Positions 1-6,437 of a DNA stretch of 7,933 nucleotides are shown piece by piece. The stretch is from Chitinophagaceae bacterium (GTDB lineage Bacteria; Bacteroidota; Bacteroidia; Chitinophagales; Chitinophagaceae): contig JAEUVI010000124.1 in NCBI GenBank assembly GCA_016787105.1, forward strand, positions 1 through 7,933, written 5' to 3'. Position 1 is the stretch's first letter; each line of letters begins with the position of its first letter. The position numbers were made by a program, and so were the translations under genes. The notes beneath the pieces are model-generated. The model made no database searches. It saw nothing but the letters and a program-made list of their open reading frames with translations, and was not told the origin of the DNA.

Positions 1-244
1 GAAAGTCATACGAAATTTAGTATTACTCCAGGGCTTTGTACTACTGCATCACATTACTTCTGCGCAAAATAGTACTGATAGTTCTTCACTTCGTTCTCTT
101 GATTTTAATTCAACAATACGGTTGAATATGAATAACGTAACGAATAAGTAATACATCACGAAACGCCCGTCTTTTTACCCTGGTCCGGGTATCTGGCCAT
201 CGGAAGGGCGTTCGGTGAATATTTCTTTTGGAATTAAACTTTAA
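1..244 (+). pseudogene. 3' remnant of a FecA-like TonB-dependent outer-membrane receptor, disrupted
   Basis: The last 31 codons (152-241) read YITKRPSFYPGPGIWPSE, then GRSVNISFGIKL and TAA at 242-244. This resembles the end of Bacteroidota ferric-citrate-type TonB receptors: a conserved FYPGPGIWPSEGR loop followed by a last beta strand with alternating hydrophobic residues. Upstream in the same frame LDFNSTIRLNMNNVTNK (98-148) resembles the preceding strand and the usual N-x-TNKxY turn, but a TAA at 149-151 stands where a Tyr codon (TAT) would be expected. Further upstream the receptor-like reading is in another frame (bases 1-69, with KFSITPGL at 13-36), which implies an indel near 58-75. 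Such receptors import siderophores or other large ligands across the outer membrane using TonB energy. The 5' part lies outside the window. Either the gene is decaying or the contig has base errors here. The family call rests on short motifs only. Confidence 0.6.
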
Positions 245-261
245 ACATACTGTCATTACAG

Positions 262-293
262 AAGGCATCCGCTAACTGGCGGATGCTTTTTTA
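262..293 (+). terminator. Intrinsic terminator after the TonB-receptor remnant
   Basis: A perfect 8-bp inverted repeat GCATCCGC / GCGGATGC (265-272 and 279-286) encloses a 6-base loop. The stem extends outward by a G-U and two A-U pairs (262-264 with 287-289) and runs into six T at 287-292. The U tract lies only on the + side, so it ends transcripts of the receptor 18 bases after its stop codon. It lies about 34 bases before the trehalase start, so it insulates that gene from upstream reading. Confidence 0.85.
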
Positions 294-326
294 TTTCATA
301 CATTCGAACTGTAAAATGTGCTACGT

Positions 327-1892
327 ATGAAAAAACTTGTTGTTTTATTTTTCTCTGCGCTTTTATCTATACCTGCACTCACGCAGGAAATTGCTACGCC
401 TGATAAAATATATGGCGATCTTTTTAAGGAAGTACAATTGGGGAGAATATTTCCGGATAATAAAACTTTTGTGGATTGTATTCCAAAAAGAAAGCCAGTT
501 GATATTATGTATGATTATGGATTAATGAAAGGGCCAAAGATGGATTTGAAAAAATTTGTGGAAGATAATTTTCATTTACCCGTAAATCCAGCTTCCGATT
601 ATAAAACTGATACTGCGTTAGATGTTGTAATGCATATTAAGGAGTTATGGAAATTTTTAAAACGTGATCCCGATGTAGACGTTGTTGGAGAAGCTTGGGC
701 TGGTTCAAGTAATTCTTCTTTATTATCATTGCCAAATTCATACATCGTCCCCGGTGGCAGGTTCCGTGAAATTTATTATTGGGATTCTTATTTTACAATG
801 CTTGGTCTCAGGGAAAGTGGTGAAAACGAAATGATAGAAAATATGGTAAACAATTTTGCTTACCTCATTTCGCGGTATGGTCATATTCCAAACGGAAACA
901 GGAGCTATTATCTGAGCCGCTCACAACCTCCTTTCTTTTCATTGATGCTTGATCTGCTGGCATCTCTAAAGGGAAATTATGTATACGCCACATTTTTGCC
1001 GGCTTTAAAAAAGGAATACGACTACTTTACAGATAAAACGGCAGCAACAAAACATGTAGTGAAAATGCCCGATGGTAGTCTTTTGCAACGATATTACGAT
1101 CAGCTTGATATACCGAGGCAGGAATCGTATGTACAGGATTATGAACTGGCTGAAAAAGTAAAAACTAATAAGGAAACACTTTTGCGTGATTTGCGTTCTG
1201 GTGCAGAAAGTGGTTGGGATTTCAGCAGTCGCTGGTTTAAAGATGGAAAGACTTTGGCAACCATACAGGTCACAAACATTATACCTGTTGATTTGAATTG
1301 CTTATTGTTTCATTTGGAAAAAACATTAGCAAAAGCCAATAAAGAAAGTGGGGACCTGGTGCGATCAAAATATTACGAAGACCTGGCAGAACGCAGAAGA
1401 AGAGCAATAAATAAATATTGCTGGTCGCCGGTAAATAAATGGTATGTTGATTATAATATCGTAACCAAAAAACAATCGCCCGAACTTACACTGGCAGGTA
1501 TGTCTCCTTTTTTTCTCAATGTAGCTGACAATGCAAAGATCATTGCTGCAAAAACTACATTGGAAAAGAAATTTTTAAAACCAGGAGGTGTTGTTACTAC
1601 ATTAAAAACTACAGGACAGCAGTGGGATGCACCGAATGGATGGGCTCCGCTGACCTGGATGACAGTAGCGGGCCTGGAAAATTATAATCAGCCAGTGCTT
1701 GCAAAAGATATTGCTAAAAGATGGGTTGATTTAAATAAAAAAGTTTTTAAGCATACCGGAAAACTTATGGAGAAATATAACGTGGTAGACACAGGTCTTG
1801 AAGCAGGCGGTGGTGAATATGCTTCACAGGATGGATTTGGATGGACAAACGGGGTGTTGATTACATTGATAAATAAGTATAAATTGGAATAG
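327..1892 (+). CDS. treA: Periplasmic alpha,alpha-trehalase, glycoside hydrolase family 37
   Basis: Hydrolyses trehalose to two glucose molecules with inversion, on an (alpha/alpha)6 barrel. Both family signatures are present: PGGRFREIYYWDSY at residues 142-155 and QWDAPNGWAP at 432-441. The N-terminal LFKEVQLGRIFPDNKTF matches the conserved GH37 opening. By comparison with E. coli TreA, the general acid is Asp298 (in ESGWDFSSRW) and the base is Glu482 (in EKYNV); the C-terminal GGGEYASQDGFGWTNGV block (494-510) is intact. The protein has 521 residues, close to E. coli TreA (565). I chose ATG 327 because it gives a typical signal peptide: KK, a hydrophobic core LVVLFFSALLSI, and probable cleavage at ALT|Q (residues 17-19). 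A GTG at 318 would add only three residues (MLR). No lipobox Cys is seen, so a soluble periplasmic enzyme is likely. The phosphoesterase starts 16 bases after its stop, suggesting co-transcription. No convincing promoter is visible in the short gap upstream. Confidence 0.95.
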   Translation: MKKLVVLFFSALLSIPALTQEIATPDKIYGDLFKEVQLGRIFPDNKTFVDCIPKRKPVDIMYDYGLMKGPKMDLKKFVEDNFHLPVNPASDYKTDTALDVVMHIKELWKFLKRDPDVDVVGEAWAGSSNSSLLSLPNSYIVPGGRFREIYYWDSYFTMLGLRESGENEMIENMVNNFAYLISRYGHIPNGNRSYYLSRSQPPFFSLMLDLLASLKGNYVYATFLPALKKEYDYFTDKTAATKHVVKMPDGSLLQRYYDQLDIPRQESYVQDYELAEKVKTNKETLLRDLRSGAESGWDFSSRWFKDGKTLATIQVTNIIPVDLNCLLFHLEKTLAKANKESGDLVRSKYYEDLAERRRRAINKYCWSPVNKWYVDYNIVTKKQSPELTLAGMSPFFLNVADNAKIIAAKTTLEKKFLKPGGVVTTLKTTGQQWDAPNGWAPLTWMTVAGLENYNQPVLAKDIAKRWVDLNKKVFKHTGKLMEKYNVVDTGLEAGGGEYASQDGFGWTNGVLITLINKYKLE

Positions 1893-1908
1893 GAATTAAT
1901 AAGACAGG

Positions 1909-3003
1909 ATGAGAAAATTTGCAAGATGGTTATTATTGAAGCCTGTACTCTGGGGAGTGTCTAAGTTTTCTTCAAAGCCGGACCGGGAAAGAATTTTTGA
2001 TGCGCTTTCCAAACTTTATCATAGCATATTGAAGAACCCCGGGAAAAAGGGCTTAGTGATCCCGTTTGAGTTGAATGCAGGTAAGTTTATTATTTTTTCT
2101 GATCAACATAAAGGAGCAAAGAACGGGGCCGACGATTTTATGGCTGCAGAACCCAATTATCTCGCAGCATTAGACTACTATGATAAAAATGGTTTTTTCC
2201 TGATTGGCCTGGGTGATTGCGAGGAGCTTTGGGAAAACACTTTTCTACAGGTAAAGAAGCACAACACAAAGACATTTGAAGCAGAAAAAAAATTTATACA
2301 GCGAAATGCATTTGTAAAAATATTCGGCAACCACGATCTTTTTTGGAATAATGATCCATTTGCACCCCTTTACCTGAAAAGTATTTATGACGAAGAAGTG
2401 AAGATTTATGAGGGAGTAATACTTCCTGTAAGTATTGGTGAAAGGGCATTGCATATATATTGTACACATGGCCACCAGGGCGACGCACAAAGTGATGGTA
2501 ACTGGTTTAGTAAATTTTTTGTTTCCAATATCTGGGGGCCATTACAGGGATATCTTGGTCTCAATCCCAATACGCCGGCTTATGATAACGAAGAAAAAAC
2601 ATTGCACAACGAAATAATGTATGACTGGTCCGCACAGCAGAAAGATCTTTTGCTGATAACGGGTCATACGCATCAGCCCGTATTTGAATCACTTACTCAT
2701 CTTGAAAGATTATATAAACAATTGCAGTTTTTGAAAGAAAGTGATGAAACGGAGAAAATAAAAGAACTGCAGAATGAGATTAAAAAAAGAGAAAGAGAAT
2801 TTTCCGCTGTTTCTATTGATTATCTCATCATGAAACCCGGCTACTTTAACAGTGGGTGTTGCTGTTTCAGCGACGGAGACATTACCGGTATAGAGATAGA
2901 AAATGGTTTTATCCGTTTGATAAAATGGGAAATGACAAACCAGGTGCCAGAGCGTACTGTATTGGAAGAAATTTCTTTGGAGATACTTGTCAAAAGTTTG
3001 TAG
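1909..3003 (+). CDS. Calcineurin-like metallophosphoesterase with C-terminal coiled-coil insertion
   Basis: A 364-residue two-metal phosphoesterase. The metal-binding blocks appear in order: FSDQHKG (Asp65, His67), GDCEE (102-106), GNHD (140-143), THGH (186-189) and GHTH (252-255). The second block has Cys-Glu-Glu after GD, where many relatives have GDxxD. Between GHTH and the final beta strands lies a charged Lys/Glu-rich helix (about 264-298) predicted to form a coiled coil, followed by a Cys triplet (317-319 in SGCCCF). The N-terminus RKFARWLLLKPVLWGVSKF is basic and amphipathic and may touch the membrane; it is not a clear signal peptide. The overall build recalls phosphoesterases of the LpxH/YbbF superfamily, but the substrate cannot be assigned. 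The start ATG follows the trehalase stop by 16 bases with a weak AGACAGG upstream, so a two-gene operon is likely. It converges on mobA, with 19 bases between the stop codons. Confidence 0.88.
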   Translation: MRKFARWLLLKPVLWGVSKFSSKPDRERIFDALSKLYHSILKNPGKKGLVIPFELNAGKFIIFSDQHKGAKNGADDFMAAEPNYLAALDYYDKNGFFLIGLGDCEELWENTFLQVKKHNTKTFEAEKKFIQRNAFVKIFGNHDLFWNNDPFAPLYLKSIYDEEVKIYEGVILPVSIGERALHIYCTHGHQGDAQSDGNWFSKFFVSNIWGPLQGYLGLNPNTPAYDNEEKTLHNEIMYDWSAQQKDLLLITGHTHQPVFESLTHLERLYKQLQFLKESDETEKIKELQNEIKKREREFSAVSIDYLIMKPGYFNSGCCCFSDGDITGIEIENGFIRLIKWEMTNQVPERTVLEEISLEILVKSL

Positions 3004-3022
3004 ACAGGAAGGAAAACCTGGA

Positions 3023-3607
3023 TTACAAACCGTTTAATTCCGCATGCGTATTGAAATTACTAAAGAATTTTTTTTGCTCCTCTTCAAGCGGGATAGAAAT
3101 TGAATTTATATGTTCCAGCACAAACTTCATACTATGTTTTACCAATTGCTGTGAGCGGTACATATCCAGTATAATATTCAGTCCTGAATATGTATAAATA
3201 CCACAAAGTGGTTCTGCCTCATTTTCGTTTTTAAATACGAATGCATCATACTGCTGATTTGAGACTGCGGCTGCCCGTAATTGCTTAAGAGTAATGGAAT
3301 CCATCAGCGGCATATCACAGGCAAGAATAAAAATATCTTCACCCGGAAATAACAAAGAAGCACTTAGTAGCCCGAGCAAAGGGCCTTTTACCTGGAGCGA
3401 TTCATTATCAATAATAAGACTTGCTTCAGGGAATATTTTTTTATAAAGTTCCGATTGATCTTTATTGACAGAGAGAAATACAGGAATATTTAATGTGGAG
3501 AGCTTATCAAAAGCAAGTTTTGCCCATGATTCATTTTCGTGATTGATAAGTCCCTTATCCGTTCCCATACGGGAGCTTTGTCCACCACAAAGTACTACAC
3601 CCGTCAT
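3023..3607 (-). CDS. mobA: Molybdenum cofactor guanylyltransferase (MobA family)
   Basis: Transfers GMP from GTP to molybdenum-molybdopterin to form the guanine dinucleotide cofactor of DMSO-reductase-type enzymes, in the cytoplasm. The 194-residue length is normal for MobA. The nucleotide-binding loop LCGGQSSRMGTDKG is at residues 6-19 with the conserved Lys18. KGPLLGLLSA (74-83) matches the GPLxGl segment, ACDMPL (96-101) carries the metal-binding Asp98, and EPLCGIY (132-138) and the late FFSNFNTHAEL (181-191) match conserved C-terminal blocks. The related MocA cytidylyltransferase and other nucleotidyltransferases share the fold, but the short length and the terminal NFNT block favour MobA. 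It lies 91 bases downstream of the SelW-like gene on the same strand and is probably read from that gene's promoter, since no good promoter is seen in the gap. No mobB, moa, moe or molybdoenzyme gene is in view. Confidence 0.9.
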   Translation of the reverse strand: MTGVVLCGGQSSRMGTDKGLINHENESWAKLAFDKLSTLNIPVFLSVNKDQSELYKKIFPEASLIIDNESLQVKGPLLGLLSASLLFPGEDIFILACDMPLMDSITLKQLRAAAVSNQQYDAFVFKNENEAEPLCGIYTYSGLNIILDMYRSQQLVKHSMKFVLEHINSISIPLEEEQKKFFSNFNTHAELNGL

Positions 3608-3698
3608 AATGGGAGGTTGATTTAAGCTAACAGCTTCATACCGGAGTAAAATGTGAAAGAAGCCATTAATATTGCTATTTCATTTTTACGTTCACTTC

Positions 3699-3992
3699 TC
3701 ACGAATGATGTGGCTTCGTATCCGCATGTCCCAGGCTTTTTCCCGGGGCAATTACATCCCGAACGATTTGTTTCAGTTCTTTTATTTCAGGAAAGCCACC
3801 ATATTCTTTGCGGTCAAATATTTTTTTTCCTTCAATAGTGATATGAAAATCACCATTTACCTCACTTGGCTGCAACGATACAGCTTTTACTTCGTTGGTA
3901 AATGTAGTGAGTAATTCCTGTGCCATATATGCGGAGCGCAGCAACCAACCGCATTTGGGACAATATTCAATGGTAATAGAAAACTTTTTCAT
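3699..3992 (-). CDS. SelW/SelT/SelH-family (Rdx) thioredoxin-fold protein, Cys form
   Basis: A 97-residue protein matching the SelW-like Rdx family: a first beta strand FSITIEY, then the redox motif CPKC (Cys11, Cys14) followed by GWLLRSAYMAQELL, the middle strand DFHITIEGKKIFDRK, and the strongly conserved GGFPEIKELKQIVRD (65-79) with IAPGKSLGH near the end. In selenoprotein relatives the second Cys of CxxC is selenocysteine; here it is an ordinary TGC codon (3951-3953), so no recoding is needed. Members are small cytosolic thiol proteins, thought to act in redox control; no precise reaction is established. There is no signal peptide. ATG at 3990-3992 puts the first strand and CxxC in the usual place, and a -7 candidate (4030-4037) would give a leader of about 30 bases. 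The gene is upstream of mobA in the same direction. Confidence 0.9.
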   Translation of the reverse strand: MKKFSITIEYCPKCGWLLRSAYMAQELLTTFTNEVKAVSLQPSEVNGDFHITIEGKKIFDRKEYGGFPEIKELKQIVRDVIAPGKSLGHADTKPHHS

Positions 3993-4029
3993 GATAAATA
4001 CCTGTATATAAAGAATGTAGCAATTTCAA

Positions 4030-4037
4030 CAAAGCTA
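4030..4037 (-). promoter_or_regulatory. Candidate Bacteroidota -7 element for the SelW-like gene and mobA
   Basis: On the - strand this reads TAGCTTTG, a full match to the Bacteroidota TAnnTTTG element recognised by the main sigma factor. It is 37 bases upstream of the ATG. A weak -33 partner (TTTA in place of TTTG) lies 22 bases further upstream, slightly beyond the usual 19-21 base spacing. Identification is by motif and position only. Confidence 0.5.
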
Positions 4038-4053
4038 AAATATATACACCGTA

Positions 4054-4083
4054 TTTTAATAAACCTACTAATAGTTATCTTCG
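4054..4083 (+). promoter_or_regulatory. Candidate Bacteroidota promoter for the MFS transporter
   Basis: TATCTTCG at 4076-4083 matches the TAnnTTTG element at all but one position (C for T), and TTTT at 4054-4057 could serve as the -33 element with an 18-base spacer. Transcription would begin near 4090, about 32 bases before the transporter ATG. It partly overlaps the upstream side of the divergent promoter candidate, so the two may compete. Confidence 0.4.
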
Positions 4084-4106
4084 CGCCAATTCTCACGATT
4101 GCTGGC

Positions 4107-4124
4107 CATTCAATTTATTGAATG
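4107..4124. repeat. Perfect 7-bp dyad overlapping the MFS start codon
   Basis: CATTCAA / TTGAATG arms (4107-4113 and 4118-4124) flank TTTA. The last three bases of the right arm are the ATG start codon of the transporter. In RNA it would form a small AU-rich hairpin over the initiation site; in DNA it could be an operator half-site pair just after the likely transcription start. Function is inferred; an AT-rich chance dyad is possible. Confidence 0.4.
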
Positions 4125-5297
4125 ATAAACAGCAAGCAAATGATAAATCTTCCTATTTCATTGCCTACTCAACGTTATTACCGTATTGGTGTCAGTGTTT
4201 TCTTTTTTATACAGGGATTAACTTTTGCATCCTGGGCGAGCCGCATACCCGATATTAAAAACAAGCTGCACCTCAGTGATGGTGCTTTAGGTGCGGTGTT
4301 ATTTGCATTACCTGTTGGTCAGCTCACAGCCATGGCTTTATCCGGTTACCTGGTGAGTAAATACGGTAGCAAGAAAATGCTGCACATCGCGGCATTATTT
4401 TATCCGGCTGTATTACTGCTGATTGGTTCTGTGAATGCAACCTGGCAATTAGTAGCTGCACTGTTTTTGTTTGGTATTGGTGGTAACCTCAGCAATATTG
4501 CTGTGAACACACAGGGTGTGGGAGTTGAAAGATTGTATGGTCGCAGCATCATGGCATCTTTTCATGGCGTATGGAGCCTTGCCGGTTTCTTTGGCGGTTT
4601 AATTAGTTTTTTAATTGCAAGTGTAATGCCACCACTCACGCATTTTGCCATCATTTATTGCATCACTTTTCTGCTGATGATATCCTGTCGCAATATCATT
4701 CTGCCAAGAGATGCACATAAAGCATCTGCTGAAGGAGCAAGGATTTTTGTAAAACCCGATCGGTTTATCATTATTCTCGGTCTCATCGGTTTTGCCTGTA
4801 TGATTTGTGAAGGCACTATGTTTGACTGGAGTGTCATATATTTTGAAAAGATTGTAGATGCACCAGATAATCTCATTCGCCTCGGATATGTAGCGTTCAT
4901 GTGCACGATGGCCGGTGGCCGCTTCGCCGCTGACTGGCTCATTACAAAATATGGTATCAATCTTATTTTAAAGCTAAGCGGTATCGCCATCTTTGCCGGT
5001 ATGATGACGGCAGTTATATTGCCGGGTATTGTTTCCGCTACGTTTGGTTTCTTATTAGTCGGTATCGGAGTGTCATCTGTGGTACCAATGGTGTATAGTC
5101 TTGCTGGTAAATCAAAAACTATGTTGCCCGGTGTGGCATTGGCTGCCGTATCATCTATCAGCTTTCTTGGATTTCTGTTAGGGCCTCCGGTTATAGGCTT
5201 TGTTGCACAGGCATCCAATCTTCGCTGGTCATTCGCGTTGATAGCATTGCTGGGGTTGGGCACTACGTTGTTGTCGGAGAAGGTAAAGCAGGATTGA
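4122..5297 (+). CDS. Major facilitator superfamily transporter, YbjJ-like
   Basis: A 391-residue inner-membrane protein with about twelve hydrophobic segments in two halves. Recognisable MFS features are the FASWASRIPDIKNKL segment after helix 1 (residues 35-49), the motif-A loop GYLVSKYGSKK (75-85), the long conserved QGVGVERLYGRSIMASFHG region (131-149), a charged central loop (about 192-213), the CEGTMFDWSVIYF segment opening the second half (229-241) and the repeated motif-A-like GGRFAADWLITKYG (265-278). These are typical of the E. coli YbjJ type (about 400 residues), whose substrate is not firmly known; sugar or drug export names given to relatives should not be copied here. ATG 4122 is used; ATG 4140 (MINLP) would remove six residues and is equally compatible with the first helix. 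The gene diverges from the SelW-like gene, and the dehydrogenase follows 83 bases downstream on the same strand. Confidence 0.88.
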   Translation: MINSKQMINLPISLPTQRYYRIGVSVFFFIQGLTFASWASRIPDIKNKLHLSDGALGAVLFALPVGQLTAMALSGYLVSKYGSKKMLHIAALFYPAVLLLIGSVNATWQLVAALFLFGIGGNLSNIAVNTQGVGVERLYGRSIMASFHGVWSLAGFFGGLISFLIASVMPPLTHFAIIYCITFLLMISCRNIILPRDAHKASAEGARIFVKPDRFIIILGLIGFACMICEGTMFDWSVIYFEKIVDAPDNLIRLGYVAFMCTMAGGRFAADWLITKYGINLILKLSGIAIFAGMMTAVILPGIVSATFGFLLVGIGVSSVVPMVYSLAGKSKTMLPGVALAAVSSISFLGFLLGPPVIGFVAQASNLRWSFALIALLGLGTTLLSEKVKQD

Positions 5298-5302
5298 TCT
5301 GA

Positions 5303-5334
5303 TTTGTTTTTTGCTTCAGGCAGCTCTATATCCT
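5303..5334 (+). promoter_or_regulatory. Weak promoter candidate before the 2-hydroxyacid dehydrogenase
   Basis: TTTG at 5303-5306 and TATATCCT at 5327-5334 are separated by 20 bases, the right spacing for a Bacteroidota promoter, but the -7 half keeps only the TA and one T of TAnnTTTG. If inactive, the dehydrogenase would depend on read-through from the transporter. The rest of the gap 5298-5380 shows no terminator and no Shine-Dalgarno sequence. Confidence 0.2.
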
Positions 5335-5380
5335 GTTCAATCCATAAGGTTCCCTTAATTTTATTCCTCAACCAACAGCA

Positions 5381-6355
5381 ATGAAAATCTTTGTTTCCCG
5401 CAAAATACCCGAAATCGGATACCAGTTATTAAGAGATGCAGGCCTGGAAGTAAATTCCTGGGGCGATGATCGCATGCTTACAAAAGAAGAACTGATTGGG
5501 TATGCGAAACAGCATGACGCACTCATTTGTATGAACGGGGAAAAGATTGATAAGGATTTTCTTAATGAATGCAAACATCTGAAAGTAATATCACTCTATT
5601 CTGTAGGATATGATAATATGGATGTGGCAGAAGCAACACGTTTAAAAATTCCTTTGGGTAATACACCGGATGTGTTGAGCGATGCGACTGCCGATATTGC
5701 TTTTACTTTATTGCTCATGACTTCCCGTAAAGCTATCTTTCATCATAAACGGATACTGAACCAGCAATGGGATTTTTTTCGCCCTACAGCCAATCTTGGC
5801 ATTGAATTAAAAAATAAAACACTCGGCATTTTCGGCCTTGGCCGCATAGGAATGGAAATGGCAAAGCGCTGTCGGGGAGCTTACAACATGAATGTTATTT
5901 ATCATAACCGTTCCGATAATAAGCGAGCGGAAAAAGAACTCGGTGCTAAAAGAGTTTCGTTTGATGAGCTGCTGTCGCAAAGCGATATTGTTTCTGTACA
6001 CAGTGCCCTTACGCCTGAAACAAAAGGAGCATTTAACTACGCGGCTTTTAGTAAAATGAAATCCAATGCGATTTTTATAAACACGTCAAGGGGTGGCGTG
6101 CACAATGAAGAGGATTTGATAAAAGCGCTGAATGAAAAATTAATATGGGGTGCAGGATTGGATGTAACAAACCCGGAGCCAATGAAACCGGATAGCTCTT
6201 TGCTATCAATGCCGAATGTTTCAGTATTACCGCATATCGGTTCGGCTACTGAGGAGGCAAGAAACGGAATGGCCCGTATCGCTGCGGAAAATGCCATTGC
6301 GGGATTGAGAGGAGAGAAGCTGCCTCACCCGATTAACCCGGAAGTGCAACAATAG
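5381..6355 (+). CDS. D-isomer-specific 2-hydroxyacid dehydrogenase (glyoxylate/hydroxypyruvate reductase-like)
   Basis: Reduces a 2-keto acid to the D-2-hydroxy acid with a nicotinamide cofactor, in the cytoplasm. The 324-residue length is standard. The Rossmann motif GLGRIG is at residues 152-157, and the catalytic Arg237 (in NTSRGG), Glu266 (in NPEP) and His285 (in PHIGSAT) are all present. SVGYDNMD (74-81) and the TPDVLSDATAD segment (95-105) match the substrate-domain and hinge blocks of the glyoxylate reductase branch (GyaR/GhrB-like). After the second Rossmann strand the sequence is YHNRSDNKR, with no Asp/Glu at the usual NAD-selecting position and an Arg nearby, which suggests NADPH preference. 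Phosphoglycerate dehydrogenase is unlikely because there is no C-terminal ACT domain. The exact keto acid cannot be named. ATG 5381 starts right at the first beta strand. It follows the transporter by 83 bases and may share its transcript. Confidence 0.9.
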   Translation: MKIFVSRKIPEIGYQLLRDAGLEVNSWGDDRMLTKEELIGYAKQHDALICMNGEKIDKDFLNECKHLKVISLYSVGYDNMDVAEATRLKIPLGNTPDVLSDATADIAFTLLLMTSRKAIFHHKRILNQQWDFFRPTANLGIELKNKTLGIFGLGRIGMEMAKRCRGAYNMNVIYHNRSDNKRAEKELGAKRVSFDELLSQSDIVSVHSALTPETKGAFNYAAFSKMKSNAIFINTSRGGVHNEEDLIKALNEKLIWGAGLDVTNPEPMKPDSSLLSMPNVSVLPHIGSATEEARNGMARIAAENAIAGLRGEKLPHPINPEVQQ

Positions 6356-6362
6356 GATATTC

Positions 6363-6392
6363 AAAAAAAAGGACCGCATAGAAATGCAGTCC
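6363..6392 (-). terminator. Intrinsic terminator of the T9SS surface-protein gene
   Basis: On the - strand, GGACTGCAT and ATGCGGTCC (arms at 6384-6392 and 6371-6379) pair over 9 bp around a 4-base loop, followed by eight T (6363-6370). One position is a U-G wobble in the - strand RNA but a C-A mismatch in the + strand RNA, and the U tract exists only for the - strand. It therefore serves the gene ending at 6438 and not the dehydrogenase, whose stop is only 7 bases from the A tract. Confidence 0.85.
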
Positions 6393-6437
6393 GGATTGTC
6401 ATTTATTATTACGTACACATGAAATAGAAGTGAGTCA

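Noticed and set aside
1..148. Bases 2-148 as a separate gene with an N-terminal signal-like stretch (LVLLQGFVLLHHITSAQ)
   Set aside because: There is no start codon before the hydrophobic stretch, and the downstream sequence in the same frame continues as a TonB-receptor tail; the apparent signal is better explained as out-of-frame receptor sequence.
3004..3022. Short inverted repeat CAGG / CCTG between the convergent phosphoesterase and mobA genes
   Set aside because: Only 4 bp of stem with an 8-base loop and no T tract on either strand; not a credible terminator.
3624..3636. Hairpin AAGCT-aac-AGCTT in the gap between the SelW-like gene and mobA
   Set aside because: A 5-bp stem with a 3-base loop and no following T tract on the - strand; too weak for a terminator and likely chance.
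3951..3962. Possible selenocysteine site in the SelW-like protein
   Set aside because: Both positions of the CPKC motif are normal Cys codons (TGT and TGC); no in-frame TGA occurs there.
4655..5371. Long open frame of 238 codons on the - strand opposite the MFS transporter
   Set aside because: It is antisense to a clear membrane protein, lacks a recognisable domain and is rich in Pro, Ile and Asn as expected from a shadow frame.
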